52,358 bases of DNA from Candidatus Omnitrophota bacterium (GCA_015231405.1 JADGBR010000024.1:3375-55732), one strand, 5' to 3'; positions 34,437 through 42,197 are shown, counted from the stretch's first letter. Notes: generated from the letters alone by a model not told the origin. Numbers and translations: made by a program.

Positions 34437-36113
34437 ATGAAGTATTCAGGAGCAGAGATAATTATCAAGTTACTGGAGATCCACGGGATAAAGATAGTGG
34501 AGGGCATACCGGGCGGAGCGAATCTGCCGCTTTATAACGCGCTTTATAAAAGCGGCATAAGGCATATCCTCGCTCGGCATGAGCAGGGGGCGGGCTTTAT
34601 GGCCCAGGGGATGGCCCGTTCGACAGGTCTTCCGGCCGTCTGTTTCGCGACTTCCGGGCCGGGAGCGACGAATCTCATAACGGCTATAGCCGACGCTAAG
34701 CTCGATTCGGTGCCGGTCATAGCAATAACCGGCCAGGTCTCGTCGTCGCTGATCGGGACGGACGCGTTCCAGGAAGTCGACACATATGGGATGACTATAC
34801 CTATTACCAAACATAATTTTCTGGTCAAAAAAGCTGAGGAGTTGCTTAGCGTTATCCCTGAAAGTTTCAGGCTGGCCGCGTCCGGAAGGCCCGGGCCCGT
34901 CCTTATCGACGTGCCCAAGGATGTCCAGCTTGAAAAGATTGAAGTGAGCGAATGGCCGTCCGTACTGGCTGTCGATAAGCCTCCGGCTCCGGACGATAAA
35001 GTTGTCAGGGAGGCCGCGATGGCCATTAACGCGTCGGAAAGGCCGGTGCTGTATATAGGAGGGGGCGCCATATCCGCTGGGGCGGGGCCTCTTATCTCGG
35101 ATCTCGCCCTCAAAGCGTCTATCCCGGTCTCTTCCACGCTCATGGGGATAGGGGCTCTCGCTTCCGGCCATCCTCTATACGCGGGCATGATAGGCATGCA
35201 CGCCCGGAGGAAAACTAACGAGATGTTCAGGGAAGCGGACCTTATCATAGCTCTTGGCGTCAGGTTTGACGACCGCGCGACCGGTAAGGTTGACGAATTC
35301 TGCCCGCGAGCCCGTATCATCCATGTCGATATCGACGGCGCCGAGCTAAATAAGAATAAACGCGTCGATATCAGCGTGATATCCGGCCTCGCCGAATTCC
35401 TTAACGATATCTTACCTCTAATAGAGAGGAATGATAGGCGGGAATGGATAGATAAGAACTTCGGCGTGTGTGACGAGACTCCCGAGCCCGGGAATGTCGA
35501 GCCGGGGTATTTTGGGCCTAAAAGGCTCCTGAACCTGATAGCGAGGTACCTCCCCGGCGACGCGATCATCACTACCGACGTAGGACAACATCAGATGTGG
35601 ACAGCCCAGTATTATCCGGTCAAAATACCGCGGACGCTCCTTACTTCCAGCGGCCTTGGTACGATGGGTTTCGGCATGCCTGCTGCGATAGGGGCGGCAC
35701 TTGCGTATCCAGAGAGGACCGTCGCGGCCATATGCGGGGACGGGTCAATCCTTATGAACATACAGGAGCTCGCGGTCATTTCGGAGGAACGACTGAACGT
35801 CAAGGTCATCATATTCAATAACGGGCATCTGGGGCTCGTGCGCCAGCAGCAGGAGCTTTTCTATGGGAAGAATTACATCGCGTCGGGTTTTTCCTGCCGG
35901 CCGGATTTCTGCCTGATAGCGAGAGGGTTCGGGATAAAGAGTTATGACCTCGGGTCGGCTGACGATCCCGAAGGAGAACTTGAAAAGGCTTTGGCTGAAC
36001 CGGGGCCTTGTGTCATTAACGCGCCCATAATGGGGTCCATGAACGTTTACCCGATGGTCGTTCCGGGCGGGGGCAATCATGAGATGATAGGAGGTGAGGG
36101 AAATGCAGACTAA
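34437..36113 (+). CDS. ilvB: Acetolactate synthase large (catalytic) subunit
   Basis: 558 residues, normal for the family. It condenses pyruvate with pyruvate or 2-oxobutyrate in the first common step of Val/Leu/Ile synthesis. The N-terminal TPP domain has RHEQGAGFMAQGMAR with the catalytic Glu. A central domain and a C-terminal TPP/Mg motif, GDGSILMNIQEL to IIFNN, follow. The track start at 34416 lies inside the heptamer repeat. ATG 34437 has AGGAGG at 34425-34430 and is correct. The last 11 bases overlap ilvN. The leader-peptide attenuator about 2.1 kb upstream, with an intron between, implies control by branched-chain amino acid supply. Confidence 0.95.
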   Translation: MKYSGAEIIIKLLEIHGIKIVEGIPGGANLPLYNALYKSGIRHILARHEQGAGFMAQGMARSTGLPAVCFATSGPGATNLITAIADAKLDSVPVIAITGQVSSSLIGTDAFQEVDTYGMTIPITKHNFLVKKAEELLSVIPESFRLAASGRPGPVLIDVPKDVQLEKIEVSEWPSVLAVDKPPAPDDKVVREAAMAINASERPVLYIGGGAISAGAGPLISDLALKASIPVSSTLMGIGALASGHPLYAGMIGMHARRKTNEMFREADLIIALGVRFDDRATGKVDEFCPRARIIHVDIDGAELNKNKRVDISVISGLAEFLNDILPLIERNDRREWIDKNFGVCDETPEPGNVEPGYFGPKRLLNLIARYLPGDAIITTDVGQHQMWTAQYYPVKIPRTLLTSSGLGTMGFGMPAAIGAALAYPERTVAAICGDGSILMNIQELAVISEERLNVKVIIFNNGHLGLVRQQQELFYGKNYIASGFSCRPDFCLIARGFGIKSYDLGSADDPEGELEKALAEPGPCVINAPIMGSMNVYPMVVPGGGNHEMIGGEGNAD

Positions 36114-36423
36114 AAACGCGAAAACCATGGAAGGGATAGTGATAGAGCTGGAGGTCAATAACCACGCCGGGGTAATGTCGCATGTGGCTGGCCTTTTTTC
36201 GAGAAGAGGGTTCAACCTTGAAGGGATACTGTGCGGCTCGATCGGCGACGGATCGAAGAGCAGGATGTACCTCCTTGTCCGGGACGACGAGAAGCTGGAG
36301 CAGATAATTAAACAGCTCAGGAAGCTTTATGACGTGGTATCCGTTAGTGTTCGACGGGATTATGATCTGGCGCTTTACAGTCGGATCCATGAGGATAACA
36401 AAGGGACCAAAAATTTTACTTGA
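36103..36423 (+). CDS. ilvN: Acetolactate synthase small (regulatory) subunit
   Basis: 106 residues, of the short IlvN type. An ACT domain begins at VIELEVNNHAGVMSHVAGLFSRRGFNLEGI, and covers most of the chain. It binds the large subunit and confers valine feedback inhibition in this family. ATG 36103 is preceded by GGAGGTGAGGG and overlaps the ilvB stop by 11 bases, so the subunits are translationally coupled. The track start (GTG 36094) is in that ribosome-binding site. No ilvC follows, so the pathway continues elsewhere. Confidence 0.93.
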   Translation: MQTKNAKTMEGIVIELEVNNHAGVMSHVAGLFSRRGFNLEGILCGSIGDGSKSRMYLLVRDDEKLEQIIKQLRKLYDVVSVSVRRDYDLALYSRIHEDNKGTKNFT

Positions 36424-36450
36424 ATTATTGAGCCGGTTAAATGGTATAAT
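36420..36450 (+). promoter_or_regulatory. Promoter for the small exported-protein genes
   Basis: TTGAAT (36420-36425) and extended -10 TGGTATAAT (TATAAT 36445-36450), spacing 19. It overlaps the end of ilvN. Confidence 0.6.
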
Positions 36451-36490
36451 AAATTTAGACGTATACCCTAATAAAGAAAAGGAGGCTGTT

Positions 36491-36754
36491 ATGAAAATGA
36501 GATTATTAACTTTTGCGGTGTTGTTTTCGGCAGGATTGTCGTTAAGTACTCCGGTTCTTGCAATGGATCTTACGCCTGTAAAGTCCGGGCCATGCACTAA
36601 TTGTCCGAACAAGGTAAGGACGGCGCCGGAGAGAGGGATCTATAAAAAGAACGTCCTTAACAGCGTTACTCCGGTCAATACCGAACAAGATGGCCAGTGG
36701 AAGAACAACCCGGTAGGACATAAGAATTACAAGATCACAGGCAGCAGTAAGTAA
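36491..36754 (+). CDS. Small exported protein of unknown function
   Basis: 87 residues. A clear signal peptide (MRLLTFAVLFSAGLSLSTPVLA) leaves a mature chain of about 63 residues. The mature chain is hydrophilic with a CTNCP pair near its N-terminus, which could form a disulfide or bind metal. The track start (36329) is upstream of the promoter. ATG 36491 with AAGGAGG at 36478-36484 is the real start. No family recognised. It is followed by the lipoprotein gene, apparently on the same transcript. Confidence 0.78.
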   Translation: MKMRLLTFAVLFSAGLSLSTPVLAMDLTPVKSGPCTNCPNKVRTAPERGIYKKNVLNSVTPVNTEQDGQWKNNPVGHKNYKITGSSK

Positions 36755-36781
36755 ATTTACTCAACAAAACAGGAGGATTAA

Positions 36782-36913
36782 ATGAAGAAGCTCGTATTAG
36801 CGGTTCTTTTGCTGTCGATGGTTTCGACAGTGCTTGTGGGTTGCGGTCAAAAAGAAAAAACCATATCTCTGACCGGTCCCGGAGGCCAGACGGCCGCGGT
36901 TAAAATAAAGTAA
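36782..36913 (+). CDS. Small lipoprotein, 43 residues
   Basis: Missing from the ORF track because of its length. MKKLVLAVLLLSMVSTVLVGCGQ is a signal peptide with lipobox LVGC, so the mature lipoprotein is only 23 residues. A strong AGGAGG lies at 36771-36776. It sits between the small exported-protein gene and a strong terminator. Such short lipoproteins resemble entericidin-like peptides in size only. Confidence 0.8.
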   Translation: MKKLVLAVLLLSMVSTVLVGCGQKEKTISLTGPGGQTAAVKIK

Positions 36914-36931
36914 GACCGTTCCTGTATCGAA

Positions 36932-36980
36932 CAAAACTGCCTCTTGCGGTAAAATGTGGCCGCAAGGGGCAGTTTTGTTT
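36932..36980 (+). terminator. Intrinsic terminator after the small lipoprotein
   Basis: Long stem AAAACTGCC-CTTGCGG / CCGCAAG-GGGCAGTTTT followed by a T-rich tail. Confidence 0.9.
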
Positions 36981-36986
36981 TTTCTG

Positions 36987-36995
36987 TGTTATAAT
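36987..36995 (+). promoter_or_regulatory. Extended -10 box for the peptidoglycan-binding protein
   Basis: TGTTATAAT, a TGn-TATAAT extended -10, directly after the terminator. The TTG of the next ORF is 9 bases away. Confidence 0.55.
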
Positions 36996-37003
36996 AAAAG
37001 GGG

Positions 37004-37636
37004 TTGTCAACGATACACAAAGGGGAAACGATCAACATTAATTCGGGAACATTTTCCGGAAGAAGGGTGAACGCGCGGCTGTTCTTTTTGACCGGCGCGG
37101 CGGTAGTTATTTTAGCGTACCTGGCCTGCATGGGGTTTCAAAAGTCCCAAAGGGCGGAAAGAAAGTTACTCGGGCGAGGTGAAAAAGCCCGCTCGGCAGT
37201 ATTAGCAGTGGAGAGAGCCTTAAAGGCCGACGGTTTTTCTCCGGGTAATGTTGACGGTGCGATAGACCTCGGGACCAGGAACGCTATCAGGGAATTTCAA
37301 AAGGCCAACGGTTTGAAAGTGACCGGTTTCGTGAACAGGAGGACGCTCGGGGAGTTGGATAAGGTGTTGTCCAGAAAGCCGTTCTCCGAGGGAAAGAAAG
37401 TGGAAAAGAAAGAGGAGAAGCCGGTCCCGTTACCCGCCAAAAGGGCTGACAGGGTCAAAAATGCCCAGGAGGCCTTAAAAAAGGCTGGTTTTGAACCCGG
37501 TCCGATCGACGGAGTGCTCGGTCCAAAGACGGTAAAAGCCTTAAAAGCGTTCCAGAAAGCGAATGGCCTTGTCCCGGACGGTAAGCTCGGAGACAAGACG
37601 TGGGGCGCGCTAAGTGAGTATTTGACAAAAAGTTGA
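37004..37636 (+). CDS. Membrane-anchored protein with two peptidoglycan-binding domains
   Basis: About 210 residues. One membrane segment (LFFLTGAAVVILAYLACMGF, about 26-45) precedes two PG_binding_1 domains, about 65-120 (ALKADGFSPGNVDGAIDLGT) and 145-207 (ALKKAGFEPGPIDGVLGPKT), joined by a charged Lys/Glu linker. It probably tethers the inner membrane to peptidoglycan; no catalytic domain is seen. The start is uncertain. TTG 37004 is just after the -10 box. An ATT/ATC start about 30 bases on follows AAAGGGG, and GTG 37067 would begin just before the membrane segment. Confidence 0.8.
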   Translation: MSTIHKGETININSGTFSGRRVNARLFFLTGAAVVILAYLACMGFQKSQRAERKLLGRGEKARSAVLAVERALKADGFSPGNVDGAIDLGTRNAIREFQKANGLKVTGFVNRRTLGELDKVLSRKPFSEGKKVEKKEEKPVPLPAKRADRVKNAQEALKKAGFEPGPIDGVLGPKTVKALKAFQKANGLVPDGKLGDKTWGALSEYLTKS

Positions 37637-37649
37637 CTATAGGTATAAT
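37622..37649 (+). promoter_or_regulatory. Promoter of the OmpA-LysM gene
   Basis: TTGACA (37622-37627) and TATAAT (37644-37649), spacing 16. It overlaps the stop region of the preceding gene. Confidence 0.8.
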
Positions 37650-37704
37650 CTATAAGCTGACCTATATATCGAATATCAGAAAACAAACATAAAGGAACAC
37701 CGCT

Positions 37705-38754
37705 ATGAATAACAAAAGGGTTTCGATCTTAGCCGTTATCTTTGTTTCGTTAACGGGATTTTTTCTCTTTTCAGGAGCCGCGGCTTCTTCGGAAGGGACA
37801 TCAAACGTCGAAGAAAGTAATGCCGAGGTTAAGGGAACTGAGCCGGCCAACCCGGTCTTTCTCGTGGATGAGAGCGTGCGTGAAGAGAAACGGAAATCCG
37901 AGTGGGAACAGTTCAATAAAAATTTTGAGTGGTGGCCTACCGACGCCAAACCTGGCCCGGTAAAAGACCCCGTGAAAGGCGGTTATTGGTGGATGCCTAC
38001 GGAGCCGGGAGAAGCGAGGCCATGGGGCAATAGGGGGTATATCTACGTTTATAAGATAATCTTTGATTACAAGGAAGAAGAGTTGCCGCCCGCGAAACCG
38101 CAGGAATTAAGGCCGTCTCTGCTCGTAAAAAAGATAATCAAGAACGTGAAGATCTACTTCGATTATGATAAGTCCGATCTCCGCGAAGACGCCGTCCAGG
38201 TGCTTAAGGCCGCGCTTGACACAATGAGGCGTAACCCGACGGCGAGCATACTGATAACCGGTAATTGCGATATACGGGGGACAGAGACATACAACGACAA
38301 ATTGGGGAAACAGCGCGGCGAAGCGGTGAAGAAATTCATGATGGACAACAACACGCCCGAAGAAAGGATCAAGATAATAAGCCGCGGGAAGCTCGACGCG
38401 ATAGCCCCTGTGACCGATCTTGTCGGCATGCAGAAGGACCGTAACGCGCAGTTCATGATCGCAGAGGTCGAGGAAGTGATGATCCCGGCTCCGGGAGAAA
38501 TGCCTAAAGAGCCCGGCGTAAAGCAGATCGAGGAAGGGAAATACATCGTAGAGAAAGAGGAGAAAGTGGAATCTGGGCTCAAGGTCTCTAAAAGGGACTA
38601 TATAGTAAAAAAAGGCGATACGCTGTCGAGCATAGCCCAAAGCGAGCTCGGAGCCGCCCATAGGTGGCAGTACCTTTATGAGATCAACAAAGAAAACATA
38701 AAGAACCCCAACAGGCTCATCCCGGGGCAGAAGATAACGATACCGATCGAATGA
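37705..38754 (+). CDS. OmpA-like/LysM envelope protein
   Basis: 349 residues. Signal peptide (ILAVIFVSLTGFFLFSGAAA) without a lipobox. An unassigned region rich in Trp/Pro (EWWPTDAKPGP; GGYWWMPTEPG) follows. An OmpA C-terminal domain lies at about 148-255 (IYFDYDKSDL; ITGNCDIRGTETYND; QRGEAVKKF). A C-terminal LysM lies at 298-349 (YIVKKGDTLSSIA to PGQKITIP). Both domains bind peptidoglycan, so this is a periplasmic or outer-membrane-associated wall linker, similar in part to Pal and YgaU-type proteins. Start at ATG 37705 with AAAGGA upstream. It is a single-gene unit between a promoter and a terminator. Confidence 0.9.
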   Translation: MNNKRVSILAVIFVSLTGFFLFSGAAASSEGTSNVEESNAEVKGTEPANPVFLVDESVREEKRKSEWEQFNKNFEWWPTDAKPGPVKDPVKGGYWWMPTEPGEARPWGNRGYIYVYKIIFDYKEEELPPAKPQELRPSLLVKKIIKNVKIYFDYDKSDLREDAVQVLKAALDTMRRNPTASILITGNCDIRGTETYNDKLGKQRGEAVKKFMMDNNTPEERIKIISRGKLDAIAPVTDLVGMQKDRNAQFMIAEVEEVMIPAPGEMPKEPGVKQIEEGKYIVEKEEKVESGLKVSKRDYIVKKGDTLSSIAQSELGAAHRWQYLYEINKENIKNPNRLIPGQKITIPIE

Positions 38755-38761
38755 TTTTTAC

Positions 38762-38790
38762 AAGCCGGAGAGGGGCCGGCTTCTCATTTT
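38762..38790 (+). terminator. Probable terminator after the OmpA-LysM gene
   Basis: Stem AAGCCGG / CCGGCTT with a 7-base loop and a short CTCATTTT tail. Confidence 0.65.
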
Positions 38791-38800
38791 CAATATGAAA

Positions 38801-38830
38801 ATAGAGGCGAGGGTCCCAGTGCTCGCGCAT
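38801..38830 (+). repeat. Degenerate REP-like hairpin
   Basis: ATAGAGGCGAG ... CTCGCGCAT resembles REP copy 2 (ATAGTAGGCGCGG ... CCGCGCAT) in order and spacing, with a shortened stem GCGAG / CTCGC. Confidence 0.45.
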
Positions 38831-38867
38831 AGATCGGTCCCGATCTTTGCTCATTCCGAGTGACACG

Positions 38868-39713
38868 ATGGAACAAACCGATAAACATCACAAACTTGAT
38901 AAACTGAAAACCATCCTGCAAGAGATGAAGAGCGTACTCATCGCCTATTCCGGCGGGGTTGACAGCACTTTTCTTATGCGCGTAGCGAAGGACGTTCTCG
39001 GGGAAAAGGTACTGGCGGTCACCGCGGCCTCCGAGACCTATCCGGAGAAGGAAGTGAAAAATGCGGCTATTTCCGCCCGGAAGGCCGGGGTCAAGCATCT
39101 GGTCATACGTACGGAAGAACTCATGGACGAGAAGTTCTCTTCAAATCCGCCGGATAGATGTTATCACTGTAAACGCGAGCTTTTCGTAAAATTATCCCGG
39201 ATATCCGCGGAGCGCGGGATCGCTAATATAATAACCGGCACCAATCTTGACGATATGAGCGACTACAGGCCCGGCACGAAAGCCGCGGAAGAAGCGGGGA
39301 TCAGAAGTCCATTGAAAGAAGCCGGCCTGTCTAAAGCCGAAATAAGGTCGCTGTCTAAGGAAATGGGCCTCGACTCATGGGATAAACCGGCATACCCGTG
39401 CCTTTCGACGAGATTCCCTTACGGGGCTAAAATAACCGGTAGTGAGTTATCGAAAGTCGCGCGGGCGGAAGAGTTCCTGACTGATATGGGGCTTGGGGAG
39501 TTCAGAGTAAGGGTACACGGAGATATCGCCCGGATCGAAGTTCCGCCCGGAGATATGGCTGTTTTTTTAGATGAGGACAAGGCCGGGAAAGTCGTCGGAG
39601 AGTTCAAAAAGATAGGCTATAATTACGTGACCCTTGACCTGGAAGGTTACCGCACCGGAAGCATGAACGAGGTTTTGCCACAGCATCGGATCGCGGCACT
39701 CGATCCTCAATAA
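38868..39713 (+). CDS. larE: LarE-family PP-loop ATP-dependent sulfur transferase
   Basis: 281 residues. PP-loop motif SGGVDS at 28-33, RCYHCKREL with Cys 98 and 101, TNLDDMSDYRPG, and CLSTRFPYG with Cys178 in the position of the sacrificial cysteine of LarE. LarE adds sulfur to the nickel-pincer cofactor precursor of lactate racemase. Family members elsewhere act in other sulfur insertions. Three well-placed Cys would also suit the variant that uses a 4Fe-4S cluster (inference). ATG 38868 is preferred over the track TTG. No larA, larB or larC lies nearby, but the next operon is sulfur assimilation, suggesting a sulfur role. Confidence 0.87.
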   Translation: MEQTDKHHKLDKLKTILQEMKSVLIAYSGGVDSTFLMRVAKDVLGEKVLAVTAASETYPEKEVKNAAISARKAGVKHLVIRTEELMDEKFSSNPPDRCYHCKRELFVKLSRISAERGIANIITGTNLDDMSDYRPGTKAAEEAGIRSPLKEAGLSKAEIRSLSKEMGLDSWDKPAYPCLSTRFPYGAKITGSELSKVARAEEFLTDMGLGEFRVRVHGDIARIEVPPGDMAVFLDEDKAGKVVGEFKKIGYNYVTLDLEGYRTGSMNEVLPQHRIAALDPQ

Positions 39714-39756
39714 ATTTCTGATCTCGACTCTATTTGACCCACTCGAGTATTTGTAA

Positions 39757-39785
39757 TTGACAAAAAAATGTTTTTTTGTTATAAT
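39757..39785 (+). promoter_or_regulatory. Consensus promoter of the sulfur operon
   Basis: Perfect TTGACA (39757-39762) and TATAAT (39780-39785) with 17-base spacing. Confidence 0.9.
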
Positions 39786-39806
39786 GTTTACCAAGTTGAT
39801 AAACAT
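39784..39806. promoter_or_regulatory. Palindromic operator, probably for the Rrf2 regulator
   Basis: Perfect inverted repeat ATGTTTA-N9-TAAACAT overlapping the end of the -10 box and the expected transcription start, as expected for a repressor site. It lies 27 bases before the Rrf2 gene, suggesting autoregulation. Confidence 0.75.
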
Positions 39807-39832
39807 AATGATGTATAAAGGAGCGCTGAAAA

Positions 39833-40255
39833 ATGAGGATATCCGCCAGATGTGATTACGCATGCAGAGCACTATTGGAGCTTTCGCTGCATTGGCCTCA
39901 GGATGAACCGCTTACCATACACGCGATAGCCCAGAAGCAGGGGATCCCGATCCGTTATCTGGTGCAGATACTTATTGCCCTGAAAAATCACGGGTTTGTG
40001 GCAAGTTCCAGAGGAAAAATGGGAGGTTATAATCTAGCTTGCGATCCGGAAGAGATAACTTTGGGAGATGTCATGAGAAAACTCGGGGGAGCTTTACTCC
40101 CTGTCGCGGGAACTGCAAAAAAAAATGGGTCTGTATTCGCGGATGTCTGGAAAGAAGCGGAGCTTGCTATGTCAAAGGTGCTCGACAAAGTGACCTTTGA
40201 GGATATTTGCAAAAAAATGAAGGAAGAAGGTAAAGTGTTGTTTTATCAAATATAA
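39833..40255 (+). CDS. Rrf2-family transcriptional regulator (CymR-like)
   Basis: 140 residues. The N-terminal winged helix is typical (CDYACRALLELS; IPIRYLVQILIALKNHGFVASSRGKMGGYNLA). The region where IscR and NsrR bind a Fe-S cluster lacks the three cysteines (LLPVAGTAKKNGSVFADVW), so it is more like CymR, the cysteine-metabolism repressor that works with CysK. First gene of the sulfur operon, with AAAGGAG before ATG 39833 and a palindromic operator over its promoter. cysK at the operon end supports a CymR-like regulatory logic, which is inference. Confidence 0.88.
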   Translation: MRISARCDYACRALLELSLHWPQDEPLTIHAIAQKQGIPIRYLVQILIALKNHGFVASSRGKMGGYNLACDPEEITLGDVMRKLGGALLPVAGTAKKNGSVFADVWKEAELAMSKVLDKVTFEDICKKMKEEGKVLFYQI

Positions 40256-40278
40256 AAAGATCAAGGAGGCTGAGTGAT

Positions 40279-41004
40279 ATGGGTATATTGGAAACTAAAG
40301 AGGACATAAAGCAACTGGTCGAGAGTTTGAATTTCAAGGAGAAGGTCGATAGGTCATTAGCTCTCATTGACGAAGCGTACGCGAAATACGGCGATGCTCT
40401 GGTAGTGGCTAACAGCCTTGGTAAGGATTCGGTGCTTGTGTGGGACCTGGCTAAAAGGGTCAGCCCGAAGATCAGGGGTTTTATAGTTACAACAAGGTTC
40501 AAACCCAAAGAGACCGTCAAATTCATGAACGAGACGGTCGCGAGATACCCGGAACTCAAAGTTTTCGATAACAAGCAGGATATCCCCGAGAGGCTGTATG
40601 AAACCCAGCCGGATCTCTGCTGTGACATATTAAAGGTAAAGCCCACGAGGGACGCGATAAAGAAAATGGGTGTGGACTGCTGGGTCACGGGGCTTCGTTG
40701 CACGGAAGGGCGGACGCGTACAGATTTCAGGGAAGTGGAAGAGAGGGATAAGGGACTGGTGAAGCTGAACCCGATACTGGTCTGGAAGGAACGGGAAGTG
40801 TGGCAGTACCTGGCGATCTACGATGTGAAAGTGAACCAGCTGTACCGGGAAGGTTACAGGTCTCTCGGCTGTGAGCCCTGCTCGAGAATAACTACGGACG
40901 ACAATGAACGTGCGGGCAGATGGATAGGTACCAGCAAATGCGGCGGGGAATGCGGTATACATACGAGGCCTTTGAAAGAGAATGACGGAGGCGAGAGAAA
41001 ATAG
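40279..41004 (+). CDS. cysH: APS reductase (CysH, 4Fe-4S type)
   Basis: 241 residues. PP-loop-like SLGKDSVL at 46-53. The four cluster cysteines are Cys114-Cys115 (DLCCDILKVKP) and Cys198/Cys201 (GCEPC), the mark of 4Fe-4S assimilatory APS reductases. ERAGRW is followed by CGGECGIH (Cys221, Cys225), which carries the catalytic cysteine. It reduces adenylyl sulfate (or PAPS) to sulfite with thioredoxin. Preceded by AAGGAGG; 24 bases after the regulator and overlapping the permease by one base. The enzyme that makes APS (ATP sulfurylase) is not in this window. Confidence 0.92.
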   Translation: MGILETKEDIKQLVESLNFKEKVDRSLALIDEAYAKYGDALVVANSLGKDSVLVWDLAKRVSPKIRGFIVTTRFKPKETVKFMNETVARYPELKVFDNKQDIPERLYETQPDLCCDILKVKPTRDAIKKMGVDCWVTGLRCTEGRTRTDFREVEERDKGLVKLNPILVWKEREVWQYLAIYDVKVNQLYREGYRSLGCEPCSRITTDDNERAGRWIGTSKCGGECGIHTRPLKENDGGERK

Positions 41005-41975
41005 TGGCTAAGTATATCCTTCTTATCACTGCGGTAATTTTTTTCGCGCTGAACATGGGCGGGAGCGGATTCGGTGTTTCTTTCGCCTCTTCGTACGGCG
41101 CGAAGATGCTGTCGAGATGGAAAGCGTGCATTCTTTTCGGGGTTTTTGTGGTTTTGGGGGCCGTCGTGCTTGGCCAGCCCGTAGCCCAGACGCTCGGGAG
41201 TAAGATAGTCAGAGCGGGGTTCCTTTCGAAGGATACGGTCATAATAATACTCGTTTCGGCTTCCGCGTGCCTCCTCCTCGCGAACCTGATACACATACCC
41301 CAGTCAACCAGCCTAGTCACGGTCTGGGCGATAGCGGGGGTCGGCATGTATTTCCACTCGGTGAACTGGAAGACCATACTTTATATGGTCCCGTTCTGGT
41401 TCCTGTTCCCGGTTCTCGGATACTTTGTGACGAGGTTCATCGGAGGAAAGGTATACCCGCCGCGGAACGATAATTTCTGGGTATACGAAAAACTCGTCAA
41501 CCATGAGTCCAGGCTCAGGAAACTTGTCATTGCCGCGAACTGCTATAACGCTTTCTCGGTCGGCGCGAATAACGTCGCTAACGCGGCCGGGCCGCTTTTC
41601 GGGGCCGGTATTACAGGTAAGGACGCGGCGCTCCTTTCCATAGCTCCGCTATTCGGGATAGGGAGCGTCGTGTTCCCCGGCGCTTTAAAGACCACGGGCT
41701 CGGACATAGTGCCCTTGGGGACCGTGGCAGCGACGATAGTATGTTTTGTGACCGGGACGCTCATGATAGCGGCCTCTCTTCTCGGTGTGCCCCAATCGAT
41801 AGTTATGATAAAGGTCGCCTCGGTTGTGGCGATAGACGCTCTTAAGAATGCCGAGAGGAACCCTTTCTCGAATCCGGTCACGCGGAAGATGTACATTCTA
41901 TGGGCAATAAATCCGGTCATAGCGTTCATTATGGCATATTCGCTGGCGTACGTGAGGTTCGGGATCATGAAATAA
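41004..41975 (+). CDS. cysP: PiT-family permease, probably sulfate transporter CysP
   Basis: 323 residues with about ten hydrophobic segments. The two inverted PiT signature regions are visible: GVSFASSYGAKML near the N-terminus and NNVANAAGPLFGA in the middle. PiT proteins carry phosphate or, in the Bacillus CysP branch, sulfate. Position between cysH and the sulfite reductase genes argues for sulfate. The GTG start at 41004 overlaps the cysH TAG by one base. Confidence 0.87.
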   Translation: MAKYILLITAVIFFALNMGGSGFGVSFASSYGAKMLSRWKACILFGVFVVLGAVVLGQPVAQTLGSKIVRAGFLSKDTVIIILVSASACLLLANLIHIPQSTSLVTVWAIAGVGMYFHSVNWKTILYMVPFWFLFPVLGYFVTRFIGGKVYPPRNDNFWVYEKLVNHESRLRKLVIAANCYNAFSVGANNVANAAGPLFGAGITGKDAALLSIAPLFGIGSVVFPGALKTTGSDIVPLGTVAATIVCFVTGTLMIAASLLGVPQSIVMIKVASVVAIDALKNAERNPFSNPVTRKMYILWAINPVIAFIMAYSLAYVRFGIMK

Positions 41976-41987
41976 CCGGAGGTATAT

Positions 41988-42197
41988 ATGAAGATAACAA
42001 TAAACGGCAAAGGAACGGCGCATGACAGGACGGATATTACTCTCGCCGAGCTTCTCGTGATCAATAAAGTGGCGGCGCCGCATATGGTGACCGTGCAGCT
42101 TAACGGCGGGTTCGTCGCAGGCGACAAATACGAAAGCATTTTTATCAAAGACGGCGACGAGGTCGATTTTCTTTATTTCATGGGCGGTGGGCGATGA
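41988..42197 (+). CDS. hcyS: ThiS/HcyS-like sulfur carrier protein with blocked C-terminus
   Basis: 69 residues, beta-grasp ubiquitin-like (MKITINGKG; LNGGFV; IKDGDEVDFLYFMGG). The chain ends GGG-R, not GG. Carrier proteins must end in Gly to be adenylated, so the Arg must be cut off first, and a JAMM protease gene is in the operon. In the Wolinella methionine pathway HcyS likewise carries an extra residue removed by HcyD. The thiocarboxylate form donates sulfur to the neighbouring sulfhydrylase. The stop overlaps the next ATG (ATGA). GGAGG-type site CGGAGG upstream. Confidence 0.88.
   Translation: MKITINGKGTAHDRTDITLAELLVINKVAAPHMVTVQLNGGFVAGDKYESIFIKDGDEVDFLYFMGGGR

Noticed and set aside
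34544-35572. 342-residue minus-strand ORF
   Set aside because: Antisense to ilvB, which is unambiguous. Ser/Arg/Pro-rich composition is typical of a shadow frame.
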